Shown: positions 43,531 through 54,828 of the stretch, in pieces
Position numbering within the stretch: the stretch's first letter is position 1
Layout of the letters: each line of letters begins with the position of its first letter
Source: Mycobacterium sp. IS-1264
Lineage (GTDB): Bacteria > Actinomycetota > Actinomycetes > Mycobacteriales > Mycobacteriaceae
Direction: 5' to 3'
Length of the DNA: 64,000 nucleotides
Assembly: GCF_001954195.1 (NCBI RefSeq)
Contig: NZ_MBES01000044.1
Location: 1 to 64,000 of the forward strand
Translations under genes and position numbers: made by a program
The notes under the pieces: model-generated
Databases searched by the model: none
What the model saw: only the letters and a program-made list of their open reading frames with translations
What the model was told of the DNA's origin: nothing

Positions 43531-44765
43531 GCGGCTCGCTGATCGACCGGGTGCGCGAGCGGTTGGCGGCGGAGTCCGCCCCGCTGCGGCCCAACGTGGT
43601 GGCCGCCGCGATTCGGGCCGAATCCAACGGGGTGCTCGGTGATACCGAGGTTCTCGCCAATCTTCGTGTGCTGCAGACCGAGCTCACCGGTGCCGGCATC
43701 CTCGAACCGTTGTTGTGCGCGGACGGCACGACCGACGTCTTGGTCACCGCGCCCGACGCGGTATGGGTCGACGACGGAAACGGCTTGCGGCGCAGCCAGA
43801 TCCGGTTCGCCGACGAGGCGGCGGTGCGGCGGCTGGCGCAGCGTCTGGCCCTGGCCGCCGGCCGGCGGCTCGACGACGCGCAGCCCTGGGTGGACGGGCA
43901 GCTGACCGGCATCGGTGCCGGCGGGTTCGCGGTGCGGCTCCACGCGGTGCTGCCGCCCGTCGCCGCCGGAGGGACCTGCTTGTCGCTGCGGGTATTGCGG
44001 CCGGCCACACAGGATTTGGCGGCGCTTGCCGCGGCGGGCGCGATCGAGCCCCGGGCCGCCGCGCTGGTCGCCGACATCATCGCCGCCCGGTTGGCCTTCC
44101 TCGTGTGCGGCGGGACGGGAGCGGGGAAGACGACCCTGCTGGCGGCGATGCTGAGCGCCGTGTCGCCGGCCGAGCGGATCGTGTGCGTGGAGGATGCCGC
44201 CGAGCTGGCGCCCCGACATCCGCATCTGGTCAAGCTGGTCGCGCGGTGCGCCAACGTCGAGGGCGTCGGCGAGGTTCCGCTACGCCAACTCGTCCGGCAG
44301 GCGCTGCGAATGCGGCCCGATCGCATCGTGGTCGGGGAGGTGCGGGGCGCCGAAGTGGTGGACCTGCTGGCCGCGCTGAACACGGGCCACGACGGCGGGG
44401 CCGGCACGGTGCATGCCAACAACCCCGGCGAGGTTCCCGCCCGGCTGGAGGCGTTGGGGGCGCTCGGCGGTCTGGAGCGGGCCGCTCTGCACAGCCAACT
44501 GGCCGCGGCGGTCCAGGTGTTGCTGCATGTCGCCCGGGATCGCGCCGGCAAGCGCAGGCTCGCCGAGATCGCCACGCTGCGCCACGTCGACGGCCGGGTT
44601 CGGGCGGTCACGGTGTGGCACGCGGACCGGGGAATGACCGACGACGCCGAGGACCTGCACCGCATGCTCCGCGCCCGGACGCCGGCATGTCGCGCCCGCG
44701 ACGATGCAGTGGGGGCACCTCCCGCTTGCGGGGGACGAAGCGATGAGGAGGAGCGGCGCGAATGA
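43527..44765 (+). CDS. Tad pilus ATPase TadA/CpaF family (Rv3659c-like)
   Basis: A 412-residue type II/IV secretion ATPase: N-terminal domain, 'LRVLRPATQD', Walker A 'VCGGTGAGKTTLLAAML' near residue 195, 'IVCVEDAAEL', Walker B-like 'PDRIVVGEVRGAEVVDLL' and His box 'NTGHDGGAGTVHANNP'. It powers assembly of Flp-type pili. Compared with about 352 residues in H37Rv, the C terminus carries roughly 30 additional residues encoded by a MIRU-like repeat ('ARTPACRARDDAVGAPPACGGRS...'). It overlaps tadB by 4 bases. Confidence 0.9.
   Translation: MSGSLIDRVRERLAAESAPLRPNVVAAAIRAESNGVLGDTEVLANLRVLQTELTGAGILEPLLCADGTTDVLVTAPDAVWVDDGNGLRRSQIRFADEAAVRRLAQRLALAAGRRLDDAQPWVDGQLTGIGAGGFAVRLHAVLPPVAAGGTCLSLRVLRPATQDLAALAAAGAIEPRAAALVADIIAARLAFLVCGGTGAGKTTLLAAMLSAVSPAERIVCVEDAAELAPRHPHLVKLVARCANVEGVGEVPLRQLVRQALRMRPDRIVVGEVRGAEVVDLLAALNTGHDGGAGTVHANNPGEVPARLEALGALGGLERAALHSQLAAAVQVLLHVARDRAGKRRLAEIATLRHVDGRVRAVTVWHADRGMTDDAEDLHRMLRARTPACRARDDAVGAPPACGGRSDEEERRE
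44681..44764. repeat. MIRU-like interspersed repeat at the tadA-tadB junction
   Basis: The stretch CGACGATGCAG...GCGATGAGGAGGAGCGGCGC (44699-44759) carries the conserved ends of mycobacterial MIRU elements, which as I remember them read, in the complement, GCCGCTCCTCCTCATCGCT...TGCATCGTCG. The middle is replaced by a palindrome (CCCGC-TT-GCGGG at 44721-44732). As is typical of MIRUs it sits at a translationally coupled gene junction and keeps both reading frames open: it extends tadA and supplies the GAGGAG upstream of the tadB ATG at 44762. Confidence 0.75.
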
Positions 44766-45562
44766 ATAGTCCGGTCGCGCCCGCGCTGCTGATGTCGTTC
44801 GCGCTCTTGGTCTTTCCGGCGTCCCCGCGGCGCCGGCTCGCCACCGCGCCGCCGCCCGGCCGGCGAGTGAGGGTCGGTACGGGCGGGGCCGGCGTCGCCA
44901 TGGCGTGTGCCGCGGTAGCCGCCGCCGTCCTGCTGCCACTGACGACTGTCCTCGCCGTCGCGGCGGCCGGCGCAACGGCGGGCCTGCGTTACCGCCGGCG
45001 GCGCCGCGTGCGGCTCGCGACGGACGAAGGTCGCACGATGGAGGCCGCCCTCGATGTGTTGGTCGGCGAATTGCGGGTGGGTTCGCATCCGGTGCATGCG
45101 TTCCGCGTGGCCGCCGACGAAACCGCCGGCGCCGTCGCCGGGTCGTTGCGCGCCGTGGCGGCGCGGGCCAGATTGGGCGCCGACGTCGCGGCCGGCCTGC
45201 GCGCCGCGGCGCGATCATCGGCTCAGTCCACGCACTGGAATCGGCTCGCGGTGTGCTGGCAATTGGCCAACGACCACGGGTTGGCGATAGCCACCCTGAT
45301 GCGGACGGCGCAGCGCGATATCGCCGAGCGGCAACGGTTCTCGGCGCGGGCGGCATCGGGCATGGCCGGGGCGCGGGCCACCGCCGCCATACTGGCGGGG
45401 TTGCCGCTGCTGGGCGTGCTCCTCGGTCAGCTGATCGGGGCCCGGCCGGTCGAATTTCTGCTCAGCGGGCATGGCGGCGGGTGGCTGCTGGTGGTCGGGG
45501 TGACGCTGGGGTGCATCGGGCTGTTGTGGTCGGACCGGATCACAGCTCGGGTCGTGGCATGA
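44762..45562 (+). CDS. Tad pilus inner-membrane protein TadB-like (Rv3658c-like)
   Basis: A 266-residue GspF/TadB-type platform protein: N-terminal membrane segments (about 5-20, 38-72), the cytoplasmic T2SSF helical domain ('EAALDVLVGELRVGSHPVHAF', 'LANDHGLAIATLMRTAQRDI') and two C-terminal membrane segments. It forms the pilus assembly base with TadC. ATGA overlaps join it to tadA and tadC. Confidence 0.87.
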   Translation: MNSPVAPALLMSFALLVFPASPRRRLATAPPPGRRVRVGTGGAGVAMACAAVAAAVLLPLTTVLAVAAAGATAGLRYRRRRRVRLATDEGRTMEAALDVLVGELRVGSHPVHAFRVAADETAGAVAGSLRAVAARARLGADVAAGLRAAARSSAQSTHWNRLAVCWQLANDHGLAIATLMRTAQRDIAERQRFSARAASGMAGARATAAILAGLPLLGVLLGQLIGARPVEFLLSGHGGGWLLVVGVTLGCIGLLWSDRITARVVA

Positions 45563-46149
45563 GCACCGCGGCGGTGTTGCTCGCCCTGGCACTATGCATC
45601 GGGCCCGGACCGTCGGTGGTTCGGGCGCGGGCGGGGACGCCGTCGCCCGCCCCTCGGCCGCGGTCGCGGGCCGAACCAGGAGCGGACCCGCTGGCGGTCG
45701 CATCTAGCCTCGACGTGTTGGCTGCGTGCCTGGGCGCGGGCATGGCGGTGTCGACCGCCGCGGCGGCCACCGCCGCGTCCGCGCCACCGAAGCTGGCCCG
45801 AGTGTTGCGCAGAGCCGCCGATCTCCTGGCACTGGGCGCGGATCCCTTTGTGGCATGGGCGATCCCGCCCGACCTGCGGGCCGCGGAGGTCGACGCGCAG
45901 ACCGATGCCTTGCTGCGGCTGGCGCGGCGTTCGGCAGCCTCGGGTGCCGCGTTGGCCGACGGCGTCGAGGACTTGGCCGACCAGTCTCGGCAGGACGCCT
46001 CGCACGCGGCCACCGCCGCCGCCGAGCGGGCCGGGGTCTTGATCGCCGGGCCGCTCGGACTGTGCTTCCTGCCGGCCTTCGTGTGCCTCGGAATCGTGCC
46101 GGTGGTGGCCGGGCTGGCCGGCGATGTTTTCCAGTCGGGCTTGCTGTGA
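45559..46149 (+). CDS. Tad pilus inner-membrane protein TadC-like (Rv3657c-like)
   Basis: The ATG at 45559 overlaps the tadB stop and gives 196 residues: a hydrophobic N terminus, a T2SSF-like helical part ('LDVLAACLGAGMAVSTAAAATA', 'LADGVEDLADQSRQDASHA') and a C-terminal membrane segment ('PLGLCFLPAFVCLGIVPVVAGL'). It is shorter than canonical TadC, as usual for this mycobacterial operon. Confidence 0.85.
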   Translation: MSTAAVLLALALCIGPGPSVVRARAGTPSPAPRPRSRAEPGADPLAVASSLDVLAACLGAGMAVSTAAAATAASAPPKLARVLRRAADLLALGADPFVAWAIPPDLRAAEVDAQTDALLRLARRSAASGAALADGVEDLADQSRQDASHAATAAAERAGVLIAGPLGLCFLPAFVCLGIVPVVAGLAGDVFQSGLL

Positions 46150-46179
46150 AAGTGACATCGCAGAAGAGAGGATGCATTG

Positions 46180-46380
46180 GTGGTCAACATGTTTCGCGTG
46201 CTCGTGGCCCGCATTTCGGTCTTGGCGGCCGACGAGTCGGGCATGTCCACGGTCGAATACGCCATCGGGACAGTCGCGGCGGCCGCGTTCGGCGCGATTC
46301 TTTACACCGTCGTCACCGGCGATTCCATCGTGTCGGCGCTGACCAACATCATCGGTCGAGCCCTCAATACCAAGGTTTAG
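46180..46380 (+). CDS. Flp-type pilin, DUF4244 family (Rv3656c-like)
   Basis: A 66-residue prepilin: short basic leader, 'ADESGMSTVEYAIGTVAAAAFGAILY' (class III signal with cleavage after Gly or Met and Glu at +4/+5) and a C-terminal amphipathic end. GAGAGGA at 46166-46172 fits the GTG at 46180 best; TTG 46177 and ATG 46189 are alternatives. It is the likely main pilus subunit exported by the upstream Tad proteins. Confidence 0.85.
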   Translation: MVNMFRVLVARISVLAADESGMSTVEYAIGTVAAAAFGAILYTVVTGDSIVSALTNIIGRALNTKV

Positions 46381-46403
46381 CCGGGTGTGACGGCGCGAGC
46401 ACC

Positions 46404-46706
46404 GTGGAAGCGGCGCTGGCGATCGCGGCGTTGGTCGTGGTGTTGGTGCTGTGTCTGGCAGGTCTGTCCGCGGTGTCGATGCAGGTGCGCTGCGTCGACG
46501 CGGCGCGCGAGGCCGCCCGGCTGGCCGCGCGCGGTGACGAACGCTCGGCCGTCGACGCCGCTCGCCGCATCGCACCGGCGGCCGCCCGGATCCAGGTGCG
46601 CCGAGACGGCGATTTTCTGGTCGCTACCGTGGTCGCTCGGTCAAAACTGTTGCCCGCGTTGGATATTTCTGCGAAAGCGGTCGCCGCGGCGGAGTCCGGG
46701 CGATGA
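46404..46706 (+). CDS. TadE-like minor pilin (Rv3655c-like), start unclear
   Basis: The conserved TadE N terminus 'DGASTVEAALAIAALVVVLVL' begins at 46389, but no ATG, GTG or TTG lies in frame between the pilin stop and that point; the first in-frame candidate is the GTG at 46404, which cuts into the motif (100 residues). A GTG at 46387 would fit if one G were added at 46392-46393. The rest ('SMQVRCVDAAREAARLAARGD') is typical of TadE. The M. tuberculosis counterpart has been reported as a secreted protein that dampens macrophage cell death. Confidence 0.7.
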   Translation: MEAALAIAALVVVLVLCLAGLSAVSMQVRCVDAAREAARLAARGDERSAVDAARRIAPAAARIQVRRDGDFLVATVVARSKLLPALDISAKAVAAAESGR

Positions 46707-46737
46707 TCGGGGCTCGGCGACCGTCCTCGCGGCCGCG

Positions 46738-47034
46738 ATGGTTGCGGTGCTGTTGTGTGTCGCGGGCGCCGGCGCGTACGTGGGCTCGGCGGTGGTGGCG
46801 CGTCACCGCGCGCAGGCGGCCGCGGATCTCGCCGCGTTGGCCGCCGCGGCACGGATGCCGTCCGGAGTGGAGGCCGCGTGCGCGCGGGCGACGGCGGTGG
46901 CCCGCGAAATGCGGGTCGACGGTGTGCAGTGCGGGGCGGACGATCTCGATGTCGTCGTCACCGTCCAGGTCGCCGTCGCCTTTGCCGGCCCGGCGCGGGC
47001 GGCCGCTCGGGCGGGCCCGGTGTCAGAGCCTTAG
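46738..47034 (+). CDS. Rv3654c-family TadE/TadG-like protein, start unclear
   Basis: Coding similarity starts with 'GDDRGSATVLAAAMVAVLLCVAGAG' at about 46699, right at the TadE stop, but no start codon is in frame there; the ATG at 46738 is the first and gives 98 residues, roughly like the annotated H37Rv protein. The chain has one membrane segment, then 'VVARHRAQAAADLAALAAAARMPSG' (the TadG-type helix) and a beta-rich end. The ATG at 46703, overlapping the TadE stop as ATGA, would fit if one base were added after it. Confidence 0.68.
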   Translation: MVAVLLCVAGAGAYVGSAVVARHRAQAAADLAALAAAARMPSGVEAACARATAVAREMRVDGVQCGADDLDVVVTVQVAVAFAGPARAAARAGPVSEP

Positions 47035-48068
47035 GTCGTGTCGGCTTGGGCTGGAGGCAATCCGGCGGCGGCGATTTCCTCGTCTGTGGGCAACCGCAGT
47101 GAAACCAGTCCGGCGAAGATATCGGGTTCGAGCTCCACCTGGTTGACAGTGACGTGCACGGGCACCCAATCGGCGTCGTGACCGCGCATCCGAAGCACGC
47201 GGCTGGTCGGGCCGTCGGCGAATTCCTTTGTCATGGCGGACATCAGGGGTTGATCGTCGGGGTGAACCCTGGGCCGGTCCGTGTCGCTGCCCCGCCAGTC
47301 GTAAAAGGTGCAGGGCTCGTCGAGCCACTTCAGCAGCGTCCAGTTGTGCAGGTCGACGAGTGCGCGGTGGACACCGGCCTGCGCCAGTCCGTTGAGGATC
47401 CGCTGCGCCAGATCGTCGGCGGATACCGACGGACCCCTGAGGTCGGCACGCCAGTTCATCGCTCGCGCGATCAGGTGATCCCGGCCGTCCGGCCCCGGTT
47501 CCAGCGCGGTGCGCGCGACGAATCCTATCCGGGCGGGGTTTCCCTGCCAATCGGTGAGATCCCATGTGCTGTACAGCGTTTGGCCCGGCTTCGCCCGCAC
47601 CGCCATGGCCAGCACCTTGGTTTCGTTGGGATTGAGGGCACGCGACGGAAGGTCTTCCGCGAAAGCTCTGCCGAAGGTGACCTCGACGTCGGGGTTCTTG
47701 CCGCTGTTGGCCAGCGACTCCCGGGTGTCGGTCGCCACGCCCAGGGTGAGGTCCCACTTCAACGGGCCCGGCACCGGCCGCTCGGGGGGTTCGATATCGG
47801 CGGGGCCGGTCCACACGTGCACACCGTGCATGCGGCCATCGGACATCAGCACCGGCTCGGTGCGGATGACCCGATCGCGCTTGGGGGTGATGCTGGTGAG
47901 GCTCTGACCGGTCTGCACCGACTCGGTTATCGCCGTCCGAACCGCGGACAGCGAGGGACTGCGGCGCAGGAACGTCGTGATCGGGACGAGATTTTTGAGT
48001 TGGCGCCCTTGCGCCACCACAGCGGGTTCGTCCCCCAGCGTCTCCACGAGCAACCAGTCGTGGGCCAT
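47031..48068 (-). CDS. PAS/GAF-like sensor-type protein (Rv3651-like)
   Basis: The 345 residues begin 'MAHDWLLVETLGDEPAVVAQG' and match the size of Rv3651. The M. tuberculosis protein has been described structurally as PAS/GAF-like without an output domain, which suggests ligand binding or protein interaction. No helix-turn-helix, kinase or membrane segment is visible. Its stop overlaps the convergent Rv3654c-like stop by 4 bases. H37Rv carries PE_PGRS and PE genes nearby that are absent here. Confidence 0.8.
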   Translation of the reverse strand: MAHDWLLVETLGDEPAVVAQGRQLKNLVPITTFLRRSPSLSAVRTAITESVQTGQSLTSITPKRDRVIRTEPVLMSDGRMHGVHVWTGPADIEPPERPVPGPLKWDLTLGVATDTRESLANSGKNPDVEVTFGRAFAEDLPSRALNPNETKVLAMAVRAKPGQTLYSTWDLTDWQGNPARIGFVARTALEPGPDGRDHLIARAMNWRADLRGPSVSADDLAQRILNGLAQAGVHRALVDLHNWTLLKWLDEPCTFYDWRGSDTDRPRVHPDDQPLMSAMTKEFADGPTSRVLRMRGHDADWVPVHVTVNQVELEPDIFAGLVSLRLPTDEEIAAAGLPPAQADTT

Positions 48069-48331
48069 GCGCTCGATTTTACGGCGGTGCGGGCGGCCCT
48101 TGGTTCCCAGCGCCGGTTATGAAGGCAACCGCCGGTCGCCGGGTGGCCGGCGAATTTGCAAATCCCAGCGCAGCCTTGGTAGCTTCTGGCATTCGCCGCG
48201 CGTGTAATTGGCGTACAGGCATTTCTTTAGCAAAAAGGAAATGTGCCCTCGGCGCGGCCGTCGCGATGCCATCCGTGGAGGTCGACCGTTGAGGGGTCGG
48301 TCGCCGTCCCGCGGATCGGCCCACGCGACGC

Positions 48332-50635
48332 TTAGGGCAACTCCGCCAGCACGAGGCGCAGCACCTGGATTGCACCCGCTTTGTCCAGCGGGTCGTTGCC
48401 GTTGCCGCATTTGGGGGACTGCACGCACGACGGGCATCCCGTCGCGCATTCACAGGCCTCGATGGCGGCGGCGGTCGCTCCCAACCAGGTGCGCGCCCGG
48501 CGGAAGCCGCGTTCGGCGAATCCCGCGCCGCCCGGGTAGCCGTCGTAGACAAACACACTGGGCAGGCCGTCGGGACCGACCGCGGTCGACATGCCGCCGA
48601 TGTCGCCGCGGTCGCAGCTGGCCACCAGGGGCAGCAGGCCGATGGCGGCGTGCTCGGCCGCGTGTAGCGATCCGGGAATCCGCAGTGCGTCGATGCCGTT
48701 GCGGTGCAACGCTTCCGGCGTGATGGTGTACATCGCCGCGGTGGTGTCCAGCGTGTGCTCCGGCATGTCCAGTTCGACGAAGTCGATGACTTCTCCGGAA
48801 AGCCGGCGACGCAGGTAGCCCACGACCCGATGGGTGACCCTGACTGGCACCACACCCAAGACGACGGGCCCGAACTCCAACCGCTCCCCGCTGCCCGTGA
48901 CGACGATGTCGGTGAGTTCCCGGGCGAAAGTGGCATACCCGGGATCCTCGGCGTGCACGAACGCGATCGCGTCGTCGGTGTCCAGCGAATCGACGACGTA
49001 GCTCTCGCCCTGGTGCAGGTACACCGCCCCCGGGTGGACCGAGGCCGGCGCCTGGCCCACCCCGACGCTGCCCAACAGCCGACCGGTGTCGGCCTCCACG
49101 ATGACGATCTGCCCACCCGCGGAGCCGCGGATATCCACCGCACCGTGGGGCTCCAGCCCCGGCGCGGGGAAGTACTTGCCGTTGCGGCGGCGCAGCAGCC
49201 CGTCGTCGACCAATCCCGAGGCCACCTCCACCGCACCGAAATCGGACACCTCGGCGTCGTCTAGCGGCAGTTCGGTTGCGGCACAAAGGAGTTGGGGTCC
49301 GAGAATGTAGGGGTTGGCGGGGTCGATCACCACCCGTTCGACGGGCTTGTCCAGCAGCGCGGCGGGGTTGTGGACCAGATACGTGTCCAGCGGGTCGTCG
49401 CGGGCGATCAGCACCACCAGCGCGCCCTGCCCGCGCCGGCCCGACCGTCCGGCCTGCTGCCAGAACGAGGCCACGGTCCCGGGAAATCCGGCGAGCACCA
49501 CCGCGTCCAGCCCGGCGATGTCGACGCCCAGCTCCAGCGCGTTGGTGGTGGCCAGGCCGCGCAGCCGGCCCTCGGCCAGTGCGCGCTCGAGCGCGCTGCG
49601 GTCCTCGGCGAGATAGCCCGCCCGATACGACGCCACCGTCGGCGATAGCCCCGGCGCGATGTCGTCCAGCCGCGCCCGGGTGCCGAGCGCCGTCAGTTCC
49701 GCCGCGCGGCGCGACCGGACGAACGTCAGGGTCTGCGCCCCCTCGGCGATCAGATCGGCCATCACGCGTGCCGCCTCGGCCCCCGCGGAGCGCCGCACCG
49801 GGGCGCCGTTCTCGCCGGTCACGTCGGCCCGCAGCGCGGGCTCCCATAACGCCACCGTGCGGGCGCCCTGGGGTGAACCGTCTTCGGTGACCTCCTCCAC
49901 CGGAAGGCCGATGAGTTCGGCGGCCGTCGCGCCCGGCGAGTCCGTCGTCGCGCTGGCGAACACCACCGTGGGCGCCGATGAGTAGCGTGCGCACAGCCGC
50001 AACAGCCGGCGCAGCACCATGGCCACGTTCGAGCCGAAAACCCCACGGTAGTAATGGCATTCGTCGACGATGACGAAGCGCAGGCCGCGCAACAGGACGG
50101 CCCAGCGCGCGTGGTTGCGCAGTATCGACAAATGGATCATGTCGGGATTGGAAAACAGCCAGCGCGAGCGCTCGGGGGCGAAGCGGCGCACCTCGGCGGG
50201 GCTGTCGCCGTCGTAGGCCGTGGGGGCGACGTCTCGCAGCCGGGGAATGGCCGTCGTCAGGGCGTGCGCGGCGCGCAACTGATCGTGGCCGAGCGCCTTG
50301 GTCGGCGACAGGTATAGCACGCGGGCCCGCGGATCCGTGGCCAGCGCGTTGAGGACCGGAAGCTGGTAGGCCAGCGACTTGCCCGACGCGGTGCCGGTGC
50401 TCACCACCACGTGACGCCCCGCGTGGGCCAGTTCCGCGGCGCGGACCTGGTGCGACCAGGGGGATGTGACACCGCGATCAGCGAATGCGCGCACCACGTC
50501 GGGCTCGGCCCAGTCCGGCCAGCCCTGCCGCCGGCCGCCCCGCGCCGGCAGCTCGGCGACGTGGCGCAGCGGATGCTCGCCCGCCGCGGTACCGGCGAGC
50601 GCGGCGGCCAGCAGGTCACTGCCGAAACTCGCCAC
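48332..50635 (-). CDS. MrfA-like DExH-box helicase (Rv3649-like)
   Basis: A 767-residue superfamily 2 helicase. Motifs: '[18 protein letters not shown]' (I), '[15 protein letters not shown]' (DECH, II), 'FASATTDS' (III), '[14 protein letters not shown]' (V) and '[14 protein letters not shown]' (VI); then the DUF1998-type MrfA C domain with four Cys in '[20 protein letters not shown]'. MrfA of Bacillus repairs mitomycin damage with the nuclease MrfB, which is not next door here. GGAGG with 7-base spacing supports the GTG at 50635 over an ATG at 50692. It is divergent from cspA. Confidence 0.9.
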   Translation of the reverse strand: MASFGSDLLAAALAGTAAGEHPLRHVAELPARGGRRQGWPDWAEPDVVRAFADRGVTSPWSHQVRAAELAHAGRHVVVSTGTASGKSLAYQLPVLNALATDPRARVLYLSPTKALGHDQLRAAHALTTAIPRLRDVAPTAYDGDSPAEVRRFAPERSRWLFSNPDMIHLSILRNHARWAVLLRGLRFVIVDECHYYRGVFGSNVAMVLRRLLRLCARYSSAPTVVFASATTDSPGATAAELIGLPVEEVTEDGSPQGARTVALWEPALRADVTGENGAPVRRSAGAEAARVMADLIAEGAQTLTFVRSRRAAELTALGTRARLDDIAPGLSPTVASYRAGYLAEDRSALERALAEGRLRGLATTNALELGVDIAGLDAVVLAGFPGTVASFWQQAGRSGRRGQGALVVLIARDDPLDTYLVHNPAALLDKPVERVVIDPANPYILGPQLLCAATELPLDDAEVSDFGAVEVASGLVDDGLLRRRNGKYFPAPGLEPHGAVDIRGSAGGQIVIVEADTGRLLGSVGVGQAPASVHPGAVYLHQGESYVVDSLDTDDAIAFVHAEDPGYATFARELTDIVVTGSGERLEFGPVVLGVVPVRVTHRVVGYLRRRLSGEVIDFVELDMPEHTLDTTAAMYTITPEALHRNGIDALRIPGSLHAAEHAAIGLLPLVASCDRGDIGGMSTAVGPDGLPSVFVYDGYPGGAGFAERGFRRARTWLGATAAAIEACECATGCPSCVQSPKCGNGNDPLDKAGAIQVLRLVLAELP

Positions 50636-50737
50636 CTCATGCCCTCCAAGAATCAGCCCGCGACACAAGTCTGTCGCCGACGCGATGAACATGGTTGACT
50701 GTTTGCGGTCGCAGCTTCTGTGTTCGTGTCACACTTT

Positions 50738-50770
50738 CGCAGGAACAACGTTGCGGCCGCGGTTCCTGCG
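50738..50770. repeat. Inverted repeat upstream of cspA
   Basis: CGCAGGAAC (50738-50746) and GTTCCTGCG (50762-50770) form a 9-bp perfect inverted repeat with a 15-base centre, in the gap between the helicase gene and cspA. TATAGG at 50775-50780 just after it may be the cspA -10 box, so the repeat could be an operator; alternatively it is a leader hairpin. Confidence 0.5.
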
Positions 50771-50882
50771 AGGTTATAGGTCGGGTGAAGTTCCGGCGAC
50801 TACGCGAGGTATGGCGGTCGTACTCGGCCCGGGGCATCGAAAGGCGGCGCCCCGCATCCAGAAGAAAAGGAAAGATCGAGAG

Positions 50883-51086
50883 ATGCCACAGGGAACTGTG
50901 AAGTGGTTCAACGCGGAGAAGGGCTTCGGGTTCATTGCACCCGAAGACGGATCCGCAGATGTTTTTGTCCACTACACGGAGATCCAGGGTTCGGGCTTCC
51001 GCACCCTCGAAGAAAACCAGAAGGTCGAGTTCGAGATCGGCCACAGCCCTAAGGGCCCCCAGGCCACCGGAGTCCGTTCCGTCTAA
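50883..51086 (+). CDS. cspA: Cold-shock protein CspA (Rv3648c-like)
   Basis: The 67-residue OB-fold protein has both RNA-binding motifs, 'EKGFGFIAP' (RNP1) and 'DVFVHYTEI' (RNP2), starting '[14 protein letters not shown]'. It acts as an RNA chaperone. AAGGAAAGATCGAG precedes the ATG at 50883. An intrinsic terminator follows at 51106-51154, so the gene is a single unit. Confidence 0.96.
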   Translation: MPQGTVKWFNAEKGFGFIAPEDGSADVFVHYTEIQGSGFRTLEENQKVEFEIGHSPKGPQATGVRSV

Positions 51087-51105
51087 CTGAGCGGATTCAC
51101 GACGG

Positions 51106-51154
51106 AAACCCCCCGTACAGTCCCGTTTTACGGGCCAGGCGGGGGGTTTTCTTT
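51106..51154 (+). terminator. Intrinsic terminator of cspA
   Basis: AAACCCCCC (51106-51114) pairs with GGGGGGTTT (51141-51149); an inner CCCG-TTTTA-CGGG stem lies inside, and TTTTCTTTC follows. This is a canonical hairpin plus U-tract, uncommon in mycobacteria. Confidence 0.85.
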
Positions 51155-51244
51155 CTACCTCCATCGCTGTGGAAAGCCCGCGGATTCCCGGCTCACCGCC
51201 AACCTCAACGCGTGGGCGGGCGACCTGGCCTACTGTCGGTTAGC

Positions 51245-51835
51245 GTGAGCCAGCTTTCCTTCTTCACAGCGGAGTCGGTGCCGCCCGCGGTCGCCGATCT
51301 CTCCGGGGTGCTGGCAGCCTCCGGGCAGATCGTGATGGTCGGTGCCCCGGACGTCCAGGGTGCCCGGCTTTCCGTGGTCGTGGATGAGCTGTGGCGCGCT
51401 ACCGCGCTGGCCGAGATGATCCGCGAGGCGGGGTTGGTCCCCGAGATCGGCCGCACCGACGAGAACACCCCGCTGGTAAGGACGGCCGTCAACCCGTCGT
51501 TGACCTCGATGGCCGCCGAGTGGACGCGCGGGGCGGTCAAGACCGTCCCGCCGCGCTGGCTCCCCGGGCCGCGCGAGCTGCGGGCATGGACGCTGGCGGC
51601 CGGCGCGCCCGAAGGTGACCACTATCTTCTCGGGCTCGACCCGCACGCGCCGGACACCCATTCGCCGCTGGCGTCGGCTCTGATGCGGGTCGGGATCGCG
51701 CCGACGCTGATCGGCACCCGCCGCGGCCGGCCCGCGCTTCGGATCAGCGGCCGTCGGCGGCTGTCGCGACTGGTAGAGAACGTGGGGGAACCCCCGAATG
51801 ACGCCGCCGCGTTGTCGGTGTGGCCGCGGATTTAG
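51245..51835 (+). CDS. Conserved mycobacterial protein of unknown function (Rv3647c-like)
   Basis: The GTG at 51245 gives 196 residues beginning 'VSQLSFFTAESVPPAVADLSGVLAASGQ', close to the size of Rv3647c. It is soluble, with no recognised domain; the middle 'WTRGAVKTVPPRWLPGPRELRAWTLAAG' and 'RGRPALRISGRRRLSRL' suggest a basic, perhaps nucleic-acid-facing surface. It sits between cspA and topA on the same strand. Confidence 0.75.
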   Translation: MSQLSFFTAESVPPAVADLSGVLAASGQIVMVGAPDVQGARLSVVVDELWRATALAEMIREAGLVPEIGRTDENTPLVRTAVNPSLTSMAAEWTRGAVKTVPPRWLPGPRELRAWTLAAGAPEGDHYLLGLDPHAPDTHSPLASALMRVGIAPTLIGTRRGRPALRISGRRRLSRLVENVGEPPNDAAALSVWPRI

Positions 51836-52029
51836 CGGCTAGATTGGGCCCGCGTCTCGGGGAGTCGGTTTGCATCGGCCCACCCAAGGGTGCGAAATTG
51901 TCAGGTGCCCGCAGGCGAAGGAACGCTGGCGTATCTGAATTTCATCGGAATTTCGGAAGCCGGCCTGTCATTCTTCCTGCAGGGCGGTCCCGCAGGGGGG
52001 CCGGGACAAGAGATGGAGCGTAAGCGCAG

Positions 52030-54819
<2,790 letters not shown>

Positions 54820-54828
54820 TCCGGCGGG

